Below are positions 25,525 to 35,213 of a stretch of 64,000 bases of DNA, one piece after another. The DNA is from Lachnospiraceae bacterium. Lineage in GTDB: Bacteria > Bacillota > Clostridia > Lachnospirales > Lachnospiraceae. The number at the start of each line of letters is the position of its first letter. The first letter of the stretch is position 1. The DNA lies in assembly GCA_902363665.1 (NCBI GenBank), contig CABJAW010000001.1:124001-188000 (forward strand), written 5' to 3'. The translations under genes and the position numbers were made by a program. The notes beneath the pieces were generated by a model. It saw only the letters and a list, made by a program, of their open reading frames with translations, had not been told where the DNA came from and made no database searches.

Positions 25525-26213
25525 GCATTTTCCGAAAATTTTTTTTGAACTGTTTTTTTCAGTGCAAGAGCCTCTTTCCACTCGACTTTATAGACGCATC
25601 CGTGGATCACAAAACTCATCATTATACCGCAGATGACATCGATAACAGAATGCTGGTCGAGCAGCACTGTCGATGCACAGATCAGCACCATGATCACAAA
25701 ATGTGCTGCGATCGTCAGCTTCCTGTGCTTCAAATGATCCAGACTGCACACTGCCTGGAAAATCATGACCGTATTCATCACATGGATGGACGGGCAGACA
25801 TTCGTCGGTGTATCAATGGCACGAAGCAAATGTACCATATTATAAAGGAAACCGGTGTCGTGCGGTTTCTGTGCAAGTCTCAGATTCAGTCCTGTCGGAA
25901 ATGCATAATAGATGCAAAGGCAAATCGTAAGCCCGGTAAATACCATCAGGCAGAGCTTTTTGTAATCTTCCCATCCTCTGTGCTTAAACCAGATAAATGC
26001 TGCCGGCACATAAACAAACCAGCTCACATATGGAATAATGAACACCTCGCAGAATGGAATAATCTCGTCCAGCTTACAGTGTATGATATATTTCGGTACG
26101 ACATTTTTTTCCAGCCAGGAAAATACGCTCAGATAAAAGATCAGATAAAAAATCGCAATCGCATACGGATACTTTTTAAACCACTTTTTTATACTTTCCA
26201 CTTTTTCGCTCAT
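25521..26213 (-). CDS. PAP2-family membrane phosphatase
   Basis: The protein has 230 residues with about six hydrophobic helices. The PAP2 phosphatase signature is split as usual: a Lys/Arg-containing region before the second motif, NVCPSIHVM with the catalytic His, and LLDQHSVIDVICG with the second His and the Asp that activates it. The pattern is closest to the inositolphosphotransferase/Aur1-like subgroup. It likely acts on a lipid phosphate at the outer membrane face, for example undecaprenyl or phosphatidyl substrates; the exact one is unknown. Its end overlaps the promoter of the tRNA operon. Confidence 0.88.
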   Translation of the reverse strand: MSEKVESIKKWFKKYPYAIAIFYLIFYLSVFSWLEKNVVPKYIIHCKLDEIIPFCEVFIIPYVSWFVYVPAAFIWFKHRGWEDYKKLCLMVFTGLTICLCIYYAFPTGLNLRLAQKPHDTGFLYNMVHLLRAIDTPTNVCPSIHVMNTVMIFQAVCSLDHLKHRKLTIAAHFVIMVLICASTVLLDQHSVIDVICGIMMSFVIHGCVYKVEWKEALALKKTVQKKFSENA

Positions 26214-26357
26214 ACTGTCCTCTCCAATCAGTACAACGTTTTCTTTATTTTGCCGCTTGCTATCATAGCATTTTTCGTTTCGGCCCGCAACGCTATTTTC
26301 GTTGAAAAAGGTCTGACTTTTTTCTGCTTCTCCCGTCGAAATGACGGTTTTGTTTTT

Positions 26358-26855
26358 TCAGTCGGCCTCTTTCACATACGTGCCGGCCAGCGGCGAGTCA
26401 CTTTCTTCCCCCTGGGCTCCGGTTACCGTGACGGTAAGGATCGTACCATCCTGCAGAAACCTGATCTGATGGTCATCATCCCCGGAATATACCGCTGTGT
26501 CTTTTTCAATCGCGGCTGTCCCGGTAATTCCCGCCTGTGCAAAAGAAAATGTGAGCACACCATCCGCCTCCGTGAGTGTGATGCTCTCTCCGTCTCCGAT
26601 GTAGGTGCCAGGTGCGAATTCTGCCTGTCCGGCGGATGCTTCCGTGTCCTGGGCATCTGAATCCTGTGCGCCTGCAGTCTGCTCTTTTGGGGGATCGGAA
26701 GTCTGCAAACTATCCAAATCTGAAGCAGATGTAACATCGCTGGTGTCTGCGCTGCTTTCGGTTTTTGTTTCATCTGTGGTATTCGATGCACATCCGCCAA
26801 GCAGCAGAGCCGCCGAAACCGCAATTCCCATAACCGCTGCGATTGACTTTTTCAT
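26358..26855 (-). CDS. Small secreted lipoprotein
   Basis: The product has 165 residues. It has a type II signal peptide with lipobox LLGGC, lipidated Cys22. A Ser/Thr/Asp/Glu-rich linker (23-80) is followed by a compact C-terminal part of short strands (GTYIGDGESITLTEADG, LDGTILTV-like repeats) resembling a small beta-barrel of the lipocalin-like kind. Function is unknown. It proves that the lipoprotein pathway operates in this organism, which matters for the three binding proteins that lack a lipobox. The upstream gap (26856-27118) is T-rich with a 9-bp tandem repeat. Confidence 0.8.
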   Translation of the reverse strand: MKKSIAAVMGIAVSAALLLGGCASNTTDETKTESSADTSDVTSASDLDSLQTSDPPKEQTAGAQDSDAQDTEASAGQAEFAPGTYIGDGESITLTEADGVLTFSFAQAGITGTAAIEKDTAVYSGDDDHQIRFLQDGTILTVTVTGAQGEESDSPLAGTYVKEAD

Positions 26856-26911
26856 CTTTTCTTTTACACTCCTTTCACCGTCTGTACCGTCCTTCTTTCC
26901 GGCAGCTTTTA

Positions 26912-26938
26912 TTTGTCTCTTTTGTCTCTTTTGTCTCT
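26912..26938. repeat. 9-bp tandem repeat, three perfect copies
   Basis: The unit TTTGTCTCT occurs three times in a row in the leader of the lipoprotein gene. Copy-number change here could alter promoter or leader spacing. Confidence 0.7.
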
Positions 26939-27118
26939 TTCGTTTCTTCTTTGTATCGTTCTTCCGGCATACATTGCACTTTCGTTTTTCTTTTTTCGTA
27001 CGTTTTTCTGCCTTCCGTTTTGCGCGTTCATTCTAGCATGTTTTTTTTACTTTGTCACAGGCTTTCGATTTTTTTAAGAAATTTATCCTTTTCCCGTTAT
27101 ATTTTTATTTTTTCTTCG

Positions 27119-27649
27119 TTATTGTCTGCAGTGGATCCTTTTTTTGCTTTTATGCAGCCTGCGAAACTCCGAAAGCGCCTTTTCCGTATCCTCTGAAAGA
27201 AGCTGCAGCAGCACACTGCAGTCCAGCATCGGCCAGGCATATCCGCCAAAATAAGTGCGGTAGCTGCTCCACCAGTAATCTCCCGGCCTGTGTGCGTATC
27301 CCATCTGTACCGGAAGGCAGTGGAGTTCCAGACAGACCTCAATCAGTTCTTCTTTCCTGCTGATCGTGCGAATCCGCTCCAGATGCAGGAAATTATCCTT
27401 TTCGGGGCGCAGATACCCCTCATACCTCCCATAAAAAAGGCCGATTGTCCGCTGCACTTCCTTTTCCAGCGTATCTCCGCCTGTATCTGTAATTACATAT
27501 GCATTCTCATCGGTCACGCAGAACACATATACCGGCCAGTTCTTTTCCCCATGCATCTGAAGAAGCTCATCCAGCAGATGCTTTTTGTTCCGCTCGTCCG
27601 CGAGCAGGCATTTTGTCCCCTTTAGCTCATAGCAGCAAATATATGACAT
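27119..27649 (-). CDS. Degenerate REP-associated (Y1/IS200-like) transposase-family protein
   Basis: The start ATG 27649 with GGGAGAAG upstream gives 176 residues. The order of conserved parts follows RAYT proteins of the IS200/IS605 superfamily: an N-terminal strand-helix, a core segment ending VYVFCVTDENAYVITDT, then FLHLERIRTISRKEELIEVC and the diagnostic tail GYAHRPGDYWWSSYRTYFG. In active enzymes the core has a His-hydrophobic-His motif where this protein reads ENAYVITD, and the catalytic Tyr is not obvious. It is therefore either a decayed transposase kept by chance or a domesticated nucleic-acid-binding protein. The frame is intact, which favours selection. No flanking IS ends are visible. 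Confidence 0.6.
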   Translation of the reverse strand: MSYICCYELKGTKCLLADERNKKHLLDELLQMHGEKNWPVYVFCVTDENAYVITDTGGDTLEKEVQRTIGLFYGRYEGYLRPEKDNFLHLERIRTISRKEELIEVCLELHCLPVQMGYAHRPGDYWWSSYRTYFGGYAWPMLDCSVLLQLLSEDTEKALSEFRRLHKSKKRIHCRQ

Positions 27650-27826
27650 ACTCTTCTCCCTTTTTGCGGCCTCTTTTTGTGCACAGCCGCGTTTTAAGAG
27701 TGTATCATATCTACATCTCTTTTTCAACATATTGAAACAATAAGTGTCGTTTATTTTCATAAAAGACGAGGCTTCTTTGTGTATTTCTGATTCTCCTGTT
27801 TTCGTATCATTTCTCCCTTATTCGCC

Positions 27827-27874
27827 AAAAAAACAGAGGATTCGACACGTTCTGTGTCATATCCTCTGTTTTTT
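27827..27874. terminator. Bidirectional terminator downstream of capA gene 1
   Basis: AACAGAGGAT and ATCCTCTGTT, extended by GACAC/GTGTC, form a strong stem with A runs on one side and T runs on the other. The 27650-28034 gap otherwise contains nothing recognised. Confidence 0.85.
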
Positions 27875-28033
27875 ATTGCAAATCCTCCAGCGTATGCTTT
27901 CTACAAGATGTCCGCCACAATTTGCCTGAATGATTTTCCAGACAGGCTCCGGTTATATTTTCCGGCACTGCTGACCTGTGCATATGTGACGTGTCAATCC
28001 TGATAAGCTGCGGCATCTGCTTTGCCTTCACTT

Positions 28034-28051
28034 GTCAAAGCGGATATTCAC
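28034..28051 (-). repeat. Family-2 repeat fragment embedded at the 3' end of capA gene 1
   Basis: On the minus strand GTGAATATCCGCTTTGAC is identical to 18 bases of the copy at 41133-41182. It encodes the last residues EYPL and the TGA stop of the gene. Confidence 0.65.
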
Positions 28052-31000
28052 CTGCTGTACCGCTGCTCACACTGCCATCATCCGCAACTGTCACACCATA
28101 CGCTGCACTGTACTCATTGAGCCGCGCGATAATCGATGCTGCCGCTTCTCCTTTGGCCGGAGTCGGCTGATAATTATTGTAACCTTGATCTGACGAGATA
28201 CTGCACGGAATGACCGTTACGTCATCGTCTTCTGCTGCACCAGCTCCTGAGACCGTGAAGGTCTGGCGGAAAATCATAGTGTCCATATCAGACGGATTGC
28301 TGTTGCCGCCAAAGCAGAAATTGCCCAGGCTGTACGCTATATACTTTCCGTTATATTTTTCAATGCCCTGCAGCACATGCGGATGGTGGCCGACAACCAG
28401 ATCTGCTCCGCAGTCAATCGCAGTATGGGCCAGAGACTGCTGCGTCTCATCCGGCTGTGTTGCCTTCTCACTTCCCCAGTGGAATGCTGTAATGATCAGT
28501 TCTGCGCCCTGCTTCTTCGCATTCTCGATATCGGAACGAAGCTGTTTTTCACTGTCATCGGTTCCATAATTTACAAAAATTCCGATAAATGCAATTCTTA
28601 CACCATTGACCTCTTTGACGGTAATCGTATCTCCAATGCAGTAATCGATCCCCGCTTCCTCAAGTGCAGTCTCTGTATCAGCAAGTCCCTGCTCTCCGTA
28701 ATCACCGCTGTGATTATTTGCAAGCGTTACAACCTCTACCGAACCGTCTGTCAGAATCTCCGTGTAATCCGGATCGCCCTTAAACGCATACTGCTTATCC
28801 TGCCTGTCATTTGAAGTCGTAAACGTTCCCTCGAGATTTGCAAACGTCACATCATCCTCCTCCAGGATGGATTTCACATTTTTGAAGAAATAGTCATGTC
28901 CGTTCGTTTCGTCGTATGCATTAAAACTGTTTGCCGTACTGAAATTGGCATCTGTGCCAAGCGTACAGTCACCAAGCGTACTGATTGTTATTGTCTTCGT
29001 ATCAGATACCGTCACGGTGCACACTACAGCCTCCACACCGTCTGCACTGATCTTGATGCTTCCGGTTCCCTCCCCCAGCGCAGTCACGGTCCCGCTTTTG
29101 CTGACGGAAAGGATTTCCGGATTCAGGCTTTCATACTGCAGATTGTCAAGCAGTGCGCCGCCCGGTTCCGCTTCCGCCATCAGCTCGGTGCTTCCGCCCG
29201 GATACAGATGAATGTTTTCCTGCTCCAGCACAAGCTTTGTAGCTGTCTCCATGTTTGTAGCGATCGGCACACTGCAGTTTCCTGCAGCATCCTCCGCATA
29301 AAAATAATACATCGTATTTTCCGCATAAGTGATTGGTTTGCTGTATTTCTGGTACTCCGGGAGATCCATAATCGCTGTGTCATCTACCGCCGCGTAATAG
29401 ATGCCGGTCACCGTTGACCGCGTATCCGAAGCAGTCAGCTCGATCTGATCCTGTTTTCTTACCGCATGAACGACCGGAGCCTCTCCATCCAGCATCGGAA
29501 TCTCGATGGATGCCTTCAGTGTCTGGCTTTGATCCGTATCCACTTCTGCTTCCAGCTCTCCGCTGTCTGCTTCATACGTCACGATTCCCTGAGCGTCTGC
29601 AGTGCAGGCCGTGCCATTGATCCGAATCTCCGTAATCGCGGCACCGGAAACTTTAAATTTCAGTTTCACAGGATACGTATTGCTCCAGCTGGCCGGTTCC
29701 TTTTCCACCAGAACCCGCAGCCCCTTGTCTGCCATCACATTTTCGCTTTTTTTTGAATCTGCGATCATACCGGTAATCGCTTTTCCAACCAGTACCACAA
29801 TCAGGACGGCAAGAATCACTCCAATGACGAGCATTCCGATTTCACGTCCGCCAATCCCATGCTCCCGGAGACGATCCCGGAAATTCATACCAGGACTTTT
29901 AACGTTCCTGTTTTTTTCTGACTGCGTTCGTTTTTTTCTTTTCTCTGCTGTTTCTTCCTGTCCTTCTTCTGGTTCCTGTTCCGATTTCTGCAGGCTTCCA
30001 ATCTTGCGTTTCTGTATTTTATCCGGTAAATTTTCGTCAGCCATCGTTTCTTCTGTTTCCGGTATTTCCTTCATTTCTGCATTTCTGCCAGACTCCGGCA
30101 GTTTTTCCAGTTTCTGGCTCTGGCTGAAATCTTCCGGTTCGTCTTCGGATTCTTCCGAAGATTTCTCTGCTTCATCCTCCGATTTTTCCGTGGATTCTGA
30201 TTCAGGCTGTTTTTCCGTCTCTGCTGTTTCTGTCTTTGATGGTTTCCTTTTCGCCAAAAGCCGTACAACCAGACTTCCAATCCCGCTTTTCTTTTCCTCA
30301 GCAGATTTTCTTTCTGATTCTGCATCGCTCTCCGTATTGTCAGGTATCTCTCCAGTACCGCTTTTCGGTTTTTCTGCTGATTCCGATACGTCTTCTGCGT
30401 GCAGCACATTTTCGGCCTCTGGTGCCTCTAATTCATCATCCATATGCTCCGATTTCCGAAGCCCCCATTTTGACGGACGGAAACGCTCATTCTCTTCCAT
30501 TGTATCCGTCAGGCGGACTCTTTTTCGTCCCAGAAGTCCAAAATCAGACTCGTCTTCATCCCAGGAATCTTCGCCTGGTTCCGGCCAGTCACGCTGTGCA
30601 GTGGTCTCCTTCCAGTCATTCCCGGCTTTTTTTCCGGTCTCATCTTCCATAACAGCCGCAGAATCATTTTCAGCACTTGTTTTTGAAGCACTCTCCGTCT
30701 GTTTTTCCAGACCGCTGTCTGAACGGGAAAGGCGATCCACAGTGTCTGCTTTTCCTCCTGCCGGTTCTTTCCTTCGCCGGAAAAAGCCCAGAACTCCCTG
30801 TGCACGGGCTGTCACATCCTGCACAAATTCTTTCGGTGAAAAACCTTCCCAGTCTTCCTCCCCGTCTTCTTCCTCATCCTGCGGCTCTTCTTCCTCATCC
30901 TGCGGCTCTTCTTCCGGCTGTACGATTCTGGCCGGCCGATCCGGCTGCTCTGATCTTTCGGCTTTCTTTTGCGGCTGCGTTTCCGCTAAATCTCTTTTTA

Positions 31001-31199
31001 CATTTTGCACAGAGGGCCACCGCACTGCAAACCCTGTATCCCCGTCTTCCTCCGAACCTGACATCGGAGAGTCCGCCAAAGGCGCACTCTCCGTATTTCT
31101 CCGGATGCTCTCCTGCGTCGGTTCTTCACCGCGCTGGATTGCTTTTATGATTTCTGCTAATTGTTCGGCATTATCTGCCTTTAACTTTGTTCTGCTCAT
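28035..31199 (-). CDS. Large CapA-family membrane protein with acidic cytoplasmic domain
   Basis: The protein has 1054 residues. Residues 1-450 are predicted cytoplasmic, highly charged and low-complexity (Glu, Asp, Lys, Ser), with a 21-bp DNA duplication coding EEPQDEE-type repeats. One membrane helix lies at about 455-473. An extracellular region of small beta domains follows: a segment with HAVRKQDQIELTASD, then a Big_2-like domain at 654-733. The C-terminus (736-1000) is a CapA/PGA_cap domain of the metallophosphatase fold with FANLEGTF, LANNHSGDYG, AFHWGSE and VGHHPHVLQG. CapA relatives take part in poly-gamma-glutamate capsule display; no capBC genes are visible here. The start overlaps the purL stop as TAATG. 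Confidence 0.85.
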   Translation of the reverse strand: MSRTKLKADNAEQLAEIIKAIQRGEEPTQESIRRNTESAPLADSPMSGSEEDGDTGFAVRWPSVQNVKRDLAETQPQKKAERSEQPDRPARIVQPEEEPQDEEEEPQDEEEDGEEDWEGFSPKEFVQDVTARAQGVLGFFRRRKEPAGGKADTVDRLSRSDSGLEKQTESASKTSAENDSAAVMEDETGKKAGNDWKETTAQRDWPEPGEDSWDEDESDFGLLGRKRVRLTDTMEENERFRPSKWGLRKSEHMDDELEAPEAENVLHAEDVSESAEKPKSGTGEIPDNTESDAESERKSAEEKKSGIGSLVVRLLAKRKPSKTETAETEKQPESESTEKSEDEAEKSSEESEDEPEDFSQSQKLEKLPESGRNAEMKEIPETEETMADENLPDKIQKRKIGSLQKSEQEPEEGQEETAEKRKKRTQSEKNRNVKSPGMNFRDRLREHGIGGREIGMLVIGVILAVLIVVLVGKAITGMIADSKKSENVMADKGLRVLVEKEPASWSNTYPVKLKFKVSGAAITEIRINGTACTADAQGIVTYEADSGELEAEVDTDQSQTLKASIEIPMLDGEAPVVHAVRKQDQIELTASDTRSTVTGIYYAAVDDTAIMDLPEYQKYSKPITYAENTMYYFYAEDAAGNCSVPIATNMETATKLVLEQENIHLYPGGSTELMAEAEPGGALLDNLQYESLNPEILSVSKSGTVTALGEGTGSIKISADGVEAVVCTVTVSDTKTITISTLGDCTLGTDANFSTANSFNAYDETNGHDYFFKNVKSILEEDDVTFANLEGTFTTSNDRQDKQYAFKGDPDYTEILTDGSVEVVTLANNHSGDYGEQGLADTETALEEAGIDYCIGDTITVKEVNGVRIAFIGIFVNYGTDDSEKQLRSDIENAKKQGAELIITAFHWGSEKATQPDETQQSLAHTAIDCGADLVVGHHPHVLQGIEKYNGKYIAYSLGNFCFGGNSNPSDMDTMIFRQTFTVSGAGAAEDDDVTVIPCSISSDQGYNNYQPTPAKGEAAASIIARLNEYSAAYGVTVADDGSVSSGTAGEYPL

Positions 31200-34100
31200 T
31201 ATTTAAAATATGCTACTCCCGACTCGAAGATCTTCATATCCTGCTCTCCGTAAATATTGATCGCCACGCTGTCGCCGCGACGCTCGGAATGTGCCATCTT
31301 TCCAAGCACTCTTCCATCCGGGCTTGTGATTCCCTCAATTGCAAGGTAGGAACCGTTCACATTCCATTCCTCGTCTCCTGCCAGAACATTTCCTTCCGGA
31401 TCACAGTACTGTGTCGCTACCTGTCCGTTTGCAAAGAGCTTTGCAAGCCACTCTTTATCTGCGACAAAACGTCCCTCACCGTGAGAAGCCGGATTAACGT
31501 AAACGCCTCCAGGCTGTGCGCCCGCCAGCCACGGTGATTTGTTGCTGACTACTTTCGTGTAGACCATCTTCGAAATGTGACGGCCAATCGTATTAAAGGT
31601 CAGTGTCGGAGAATTCTCCTTCTGTCCGGTGATCTCACCGCCCGGTACCAGACCAAGCTTGATCAGTGCCTGGAATCCGTTGCAGATACCAAGCGCCAGT
31701 CCGTCCCGCTCATTCAGCAGCTTCATCACAGCCTCTTTGAGCTTCGCATTCTGGAATGCGGTCGCGAAGAATTTCGCAGATCCATCCGGCTCATCGCCTG
31801 CGGAGAATCCGCCCGGGAACATGATGATCTGTGCCTGGCCGATCGCTTTCTCAAATTCATCTACAGACTCACGGATATTTTCTGCCGTCAGGTTGCGGAA
31901 TACTTTTACTTCTACCTCAGCGCCTGCTCTCTCAAACGCCTTTGTGCTGTCATACTCACAGTTGGTACCCGGGAATACCGGAATAAATACATGCGGTTTT
32001 GCCACTTTATTTTTGCACACATAAATCTTATCGGTGTGATAAACGCCGTTTTCACTCTTTGCACCGTCCTGCAGTGCGAAGAAGTAAGCAGACGCACCGT
32101 CTGTTTTCTTTCCGTCCAGATCCAGTCCGCCGCCAACGGTCGGCATACCGGACTCGGTCTTGAAAACACGCTCCAGCGTACCTTTCCATGCCTCCAGTGC
32201 TTCTTCCGCACCGATCTTCACGTCACGGTATGTAAACGCATCCTCTGTCACCTCACCGATCACAGTATAGGTGCTTGCCAGAGCTCCAACTGCCTCTGCC
32301 GGAACTTCAGCTACGATATCTCCAAAACCAGCAGTAAAGAGATCTCTCTCATCCACGTTATGCTCGATCTTAAATCCAAGTCCGTTTCCGAATGCCATCT
32401 TTGAAAGTGCGGCCACAAGTCCCTTTCCATCAAGCGCATACGCGGAAAGAACCCTGCCTGCCAGAATATCTTCGTGGAATTTTCCGTACAGATCCATCAC
32501 CTGACTGTATACCGGAAGATCGTAAGCATCCTTTTCCACCTTCAGAAGCACCAGTTTGCTTCCTGCCTTCTTCAGCTCCGGTGTCACAATATCCTGCTCT
32601 TTTGCAATGTCCACTGCAAAGGAAACGAGTGTCGGCGGCACGTCGATCTCATTGAAGGTACCGGACATACTGTCTTTTCCGCCGATCGACGGAAGTCCAA
32701 ATCCAAGCTGTGCGGAATATGCGCCGAGCAGTGCCGCAAACGGCTGGCTCCAGCGCTTCGGATCCTCTGTCATGCGTCGGAAGTATTCCTGGAACGTAAA
32801 GCGGATCCTGCTGTAATCTCCTCCATTTGCCACAATACGTGCCACAGACTCCAGGACAGCATAAACTGCTCCGTGATACGGGCTCCAGCTCGACAGATAC
32901 GGATCAAAGCCGTAGCTCATCATCGTCACTGTATCGCATTTTCCTTCGAGTACCGGAAGCTTCGCTACCATCGCCTGTGTCTCAGTCAGCTGATATTTTC
33001 CACCGTACGGCATCAGCACGGAACCTGCTCCGATCGAGCTGTCGAACATCTCCACAAGCCCCTTCTGTGAGCAGCAGTTCAGGTCAGCAAGCGTCTCCAG
33101 CCATTTTTTCCGTACATCCGCTACTTCTTCTCTTACAAAATATTTTTCTGTCTCGGACGGCATCTCTACTTCTACCGAAGTCTCCTGATGCGCGCCGTTT
33201 GTATCCAAAAATGCTCTGGAAATATTTACGATCTCTTTGTCTCTCCAGATCAGGACAAGACGCGGCTCCTTCGTGACAACCGCCACCTGTACTGCCTCCA
33301 GGTTTTCCTCGGATGCATACTTCATAAACTCGTCTACATCTTTCGGATCTACAACAACCGCCATACGCTCCTGGGACTCGGAGATTGCAAGCTCCGTTCC
33401 GTCCAGACCTGCGTATTTTTTCGGCACCTTATCAAGATAAATATGAAGGCCCTCTGCCAGCTCTCCGATCGCTACCGATACTCCACCTGCACCGAAGTCG
33501 TTGCACTTCTTGATCAGGCGGCTGACTTCTTCCCTGCGGAACAGTCTCTGGATCTTACGCTCGGTCGGCGCATTTCCCTTCTGCACCTCTGCGCCGCACA
33601 CTTCGATGGAAGCCTCCGTATGTACCTTCGAGGAACCGGTTGCACCTCCGATTCCGTCTCTTCCGGTCCGTCCTCCAAGCAGGATAATGATATCACCCGG
33701 ATCAGAATTTTCACGGATGACTGCTCTGCGCGGAGCAGCACCCATGACAGCTCCGATCTCCATACGCTTTGCCACGTAATCCGGATGATAAATTTCTTTT
33801 ACGTATCCGGTCGCAAGTCCGATCTGATTTCCGTAGGAGCTGTAACCGTGTGCTGCATCTCTTACCAGTTTCTTCTGCGGAAGCTTGCCCTTTAAGGTCT
33901 TCTTTACTGAAACGGTCGGGTCTGCTGCTCCTGTCACACGCATTGCCTGATAGACATAGGTACGGCCGGAAAGCGGGTCACGGATCGCTCCGCCAAGGCA
34001 GGTTGCCGCGCCACCGAACGGTTCGATCTCGGTCGGATGGTTGTGCGTCTCATTTTTAAAGTTGACAAGCCACTCCTCTGTCACGCCGTCAACCTCTACC

Positions 34101-35026
34101 GGTACAACGATGGAACATGCATTGATCTCGTCGGACTCTTCCTGATCCTGAAGCTTCCCTTCTTTTTTCAGCTTGCGCATTGCCATCAGAGCAAGATCCA
34201 TCAGGCAGACAAACTTGTCCTCACGGCCTTTGAAAATCTCGCTGTGATCCGCCAGATACTGGCGGTACGTATCCACGATCGGCTTTTTATAATAGCCATC
34301 ATCAAATACGACCTCCTTCAGCTCCGTCGAAAATGTTGTATGGCGGCAATGATCGGACCAGTAGGTATCCAGCACACGGATCTCTGTCATAGAAGGATTT
34401 CTTTTTTCTTCGTTTTTAAAATAATTCTGAATATGCAGGAAATCTTTGAATGTCATCGCAAGGTTCAGCGAATTATAGAGCTCTTTCAGCGGCGCTTCGT
34501 CCATGTCGATAAAACCATCAAATGTGATCACATCTGCCGGCTCCTGAAACTCGGTCACAAGTGTCTCCGGCTTTACAAATCCGGTCTCCCGGGAATCTAC
34601 CGGGTTGATACAGTGGTTTTTGACCGCCTCAAACTCTTCCCCTGATACAGCTCCCTTTACCACATAGACCGTCGCGGAACGGATAATCGGCTCCTCATCC
34701 TCTTTGAGAAACTTCACACACTGAACAGCGGAGTCTGCACGCTGATCAAACTGTCCCGGGAGAAATTCCACCGCAAATGCCTTCTCATCTTCCGCCATAG
34801 GGAAACTTTCTTCATAAAGCTGATCAACCGGCGGCTCAGAAAATACACTGCGGCATGCTCTTTCATACACTTCATCGGAAATATTTTCTACATCGTACCG
34901 AATCAGAATGCGGACTTTCTCCAGATCCTTGATTCCAAGATAGCTTTTCACTTCATGTTCCAGTCCTCTGGCTGCCACTGCAAACTGATCTTTCTTCTCG
35001 ACATAAATTCTTCTGACCTTGCTCAT
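31199..35026 (-). CDS. purL: Phosphoribosylformylglycinamidine synthase, single-chain
   Basis: The protein has 1275 residues and combines the PurS-like N-terminus, two AIRS-type synthase halves and a C-terminal glutamine amidotransferase. It contains ATP/FGAR-binding motifs such as NHPTEIEPFGGAATCLGG and GGRTGRDGIGGATGSS, a central second synthase half with GGKDSMSG, and the amidotransferase with GICNGFQALIKLG (nucleophile Cys) and SHGEGRF (His). It converts FGAR to FGAM with glutamine and ATP in purine synthesis. Bacillus uses three separate proteins; the fused form is usual in Clostridia and Proteobacteria. The start ATG 35026 follows GGGAGG. Confidence 0.96.
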   Translation of the reverse strand: MSKVRRIYVEKKDQFAVAARGLEHEVKSYLGIKDLEKVRILIRYDVENISDEVYERACRSVFSEPPVDQLYEESFPMAEDEKAFAVEFLPGQFDQRADSAVQCVKFLKEDEEPIIRSATVYVVKGAVSGEEFEAVKNHCINPVDSRETGFVKPETLVTEFQEPADVITFDGFIDMDEAPLKELYNSLNLAMTFKDFLHIQNYFKNEEKRNPSMTEIRVLDTYWSDHCRHTTFSTELKEVVFDDGYYKKPIVDTYRQYLADHSEIFKGREDKFVCLMDLALMAMRKLKKEGKLQDQEESDEINACSIVVPVEVDGVTEEWLVNFKNETHNHPTEIEPFGGAATCLGGAIRDPLSGRTYVYQAMRVTGAADPTVSVKKTLKGKLPQKKLVRDAAHGYSSYGNQIGLATGYVKEIYHPDYVAKRMEIGAVMGAAPRRAVIRENSDPGDIIILLGGRTGRDGIGGATGSSKVHTEASIEVCGAEVQKGNAPTERKIQRLFRREEVSRLIKKCNDFGAGGVSVAIGELAEGLHIYLDKVPKKYAGLDGTELAISESQERMAVVVDPKDVDEFMKYASEENLEAVQVAVVTKEPRLVLIWRDKEIVNISRAFLDTNGAHQETSVEVEMPSETEKYFVREEVADVRKKWLETLADLNCCSQKGLVEMFDSSIGAGSVLMPYGGKYQLTETQAMVAKLPVLEGKCDTVTMMSYGFDPYLSSWSPYHGAVYAVLESVARIVANGGDYSRIRFTFQEYFRRMTEDPKRWSQPFAALLGAYSAQLGFGLPSIGGKDSMSGTFNEIDVPPTLVSFAVDIAKEQDIVTPELKKAGSKLVLLKVEKDAYDLPVYSQVMDLYGKFHEDILAGRVLSAYALDGKGLVAALSKMAFGNGLGFKIEHNVDERDLFTAGFGDIVAEVPAEAVGALASTYTVIGEVTEDAFTYRDVKIGAEEALEAWKGTLERVFKTESGMPTVGGGLDLDGKKTDGASAYFFALQDGAKSENGVYHTDKIYVCKNKVAKPHVFIPVFPGTNCEYDSTKAFERAGAEVEVKVFRNLTAENIRESVDEFEKAIGQAQIIMFPGGFSAGDEPDGSAKFFATAFQNAKLKEAVMKLLNERDGLALGICNGFQALIKLGLVPGGEITGQKENSPTLTFNTIGRHISKMVYTKVVSNKSPWLAGAQPGGVYVNPASHGEGRFVADKEWLAKLFANGQVATQYCDPEGNVLAGDEEWNVNGSYLAIEGITSPDGRVLGKMAHSERRGDSVAINIYGEQDMKIFESGVAYFK

Positions 35027-35213
35027 TTGTTCCTCCCTGCTCCTCGCTGTAATTGTTCAGTTCTTTTTCGCAACATCTGCCGCCGCCAAAACGGAGCTTT
35101 CCGGTCCGTTTTCTGCCTGCTCATTACCATACATCTGCTTTTTGCGCTTCACTGGGAAACTATCCAGCCCGGTGAAAGCGTTTTTCTGCCAGCGGCGTGT
35201 CACTTCTACGCGA

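Noticed and set aside
909..26938. CRISPR-like repeats
   Set aside because: The tandem repeats at 909-935 and 26912-26938 are 9-bp units without spacers.
27119..27760. Active IS200/IS605 insertion sequence
   Set aside because: The HUH motif is lost and no subterminal hairpins or tnpB gene flank the protein.
29602..31206. Long plus-strand open frame (534 codons) opposite the CapA-like gene
   Set aside because: It is a Ser/Phe-rich mirror of Glu/Lys-rich coding on the minus strand, with no ribosome site or recognisable domain.
35049..35060. Sixth copy of the 138-bp element upstream of purL
   Set aside because: Only the terminal word GTAATTGTTCAG matches; nothing of the internal structure follows.
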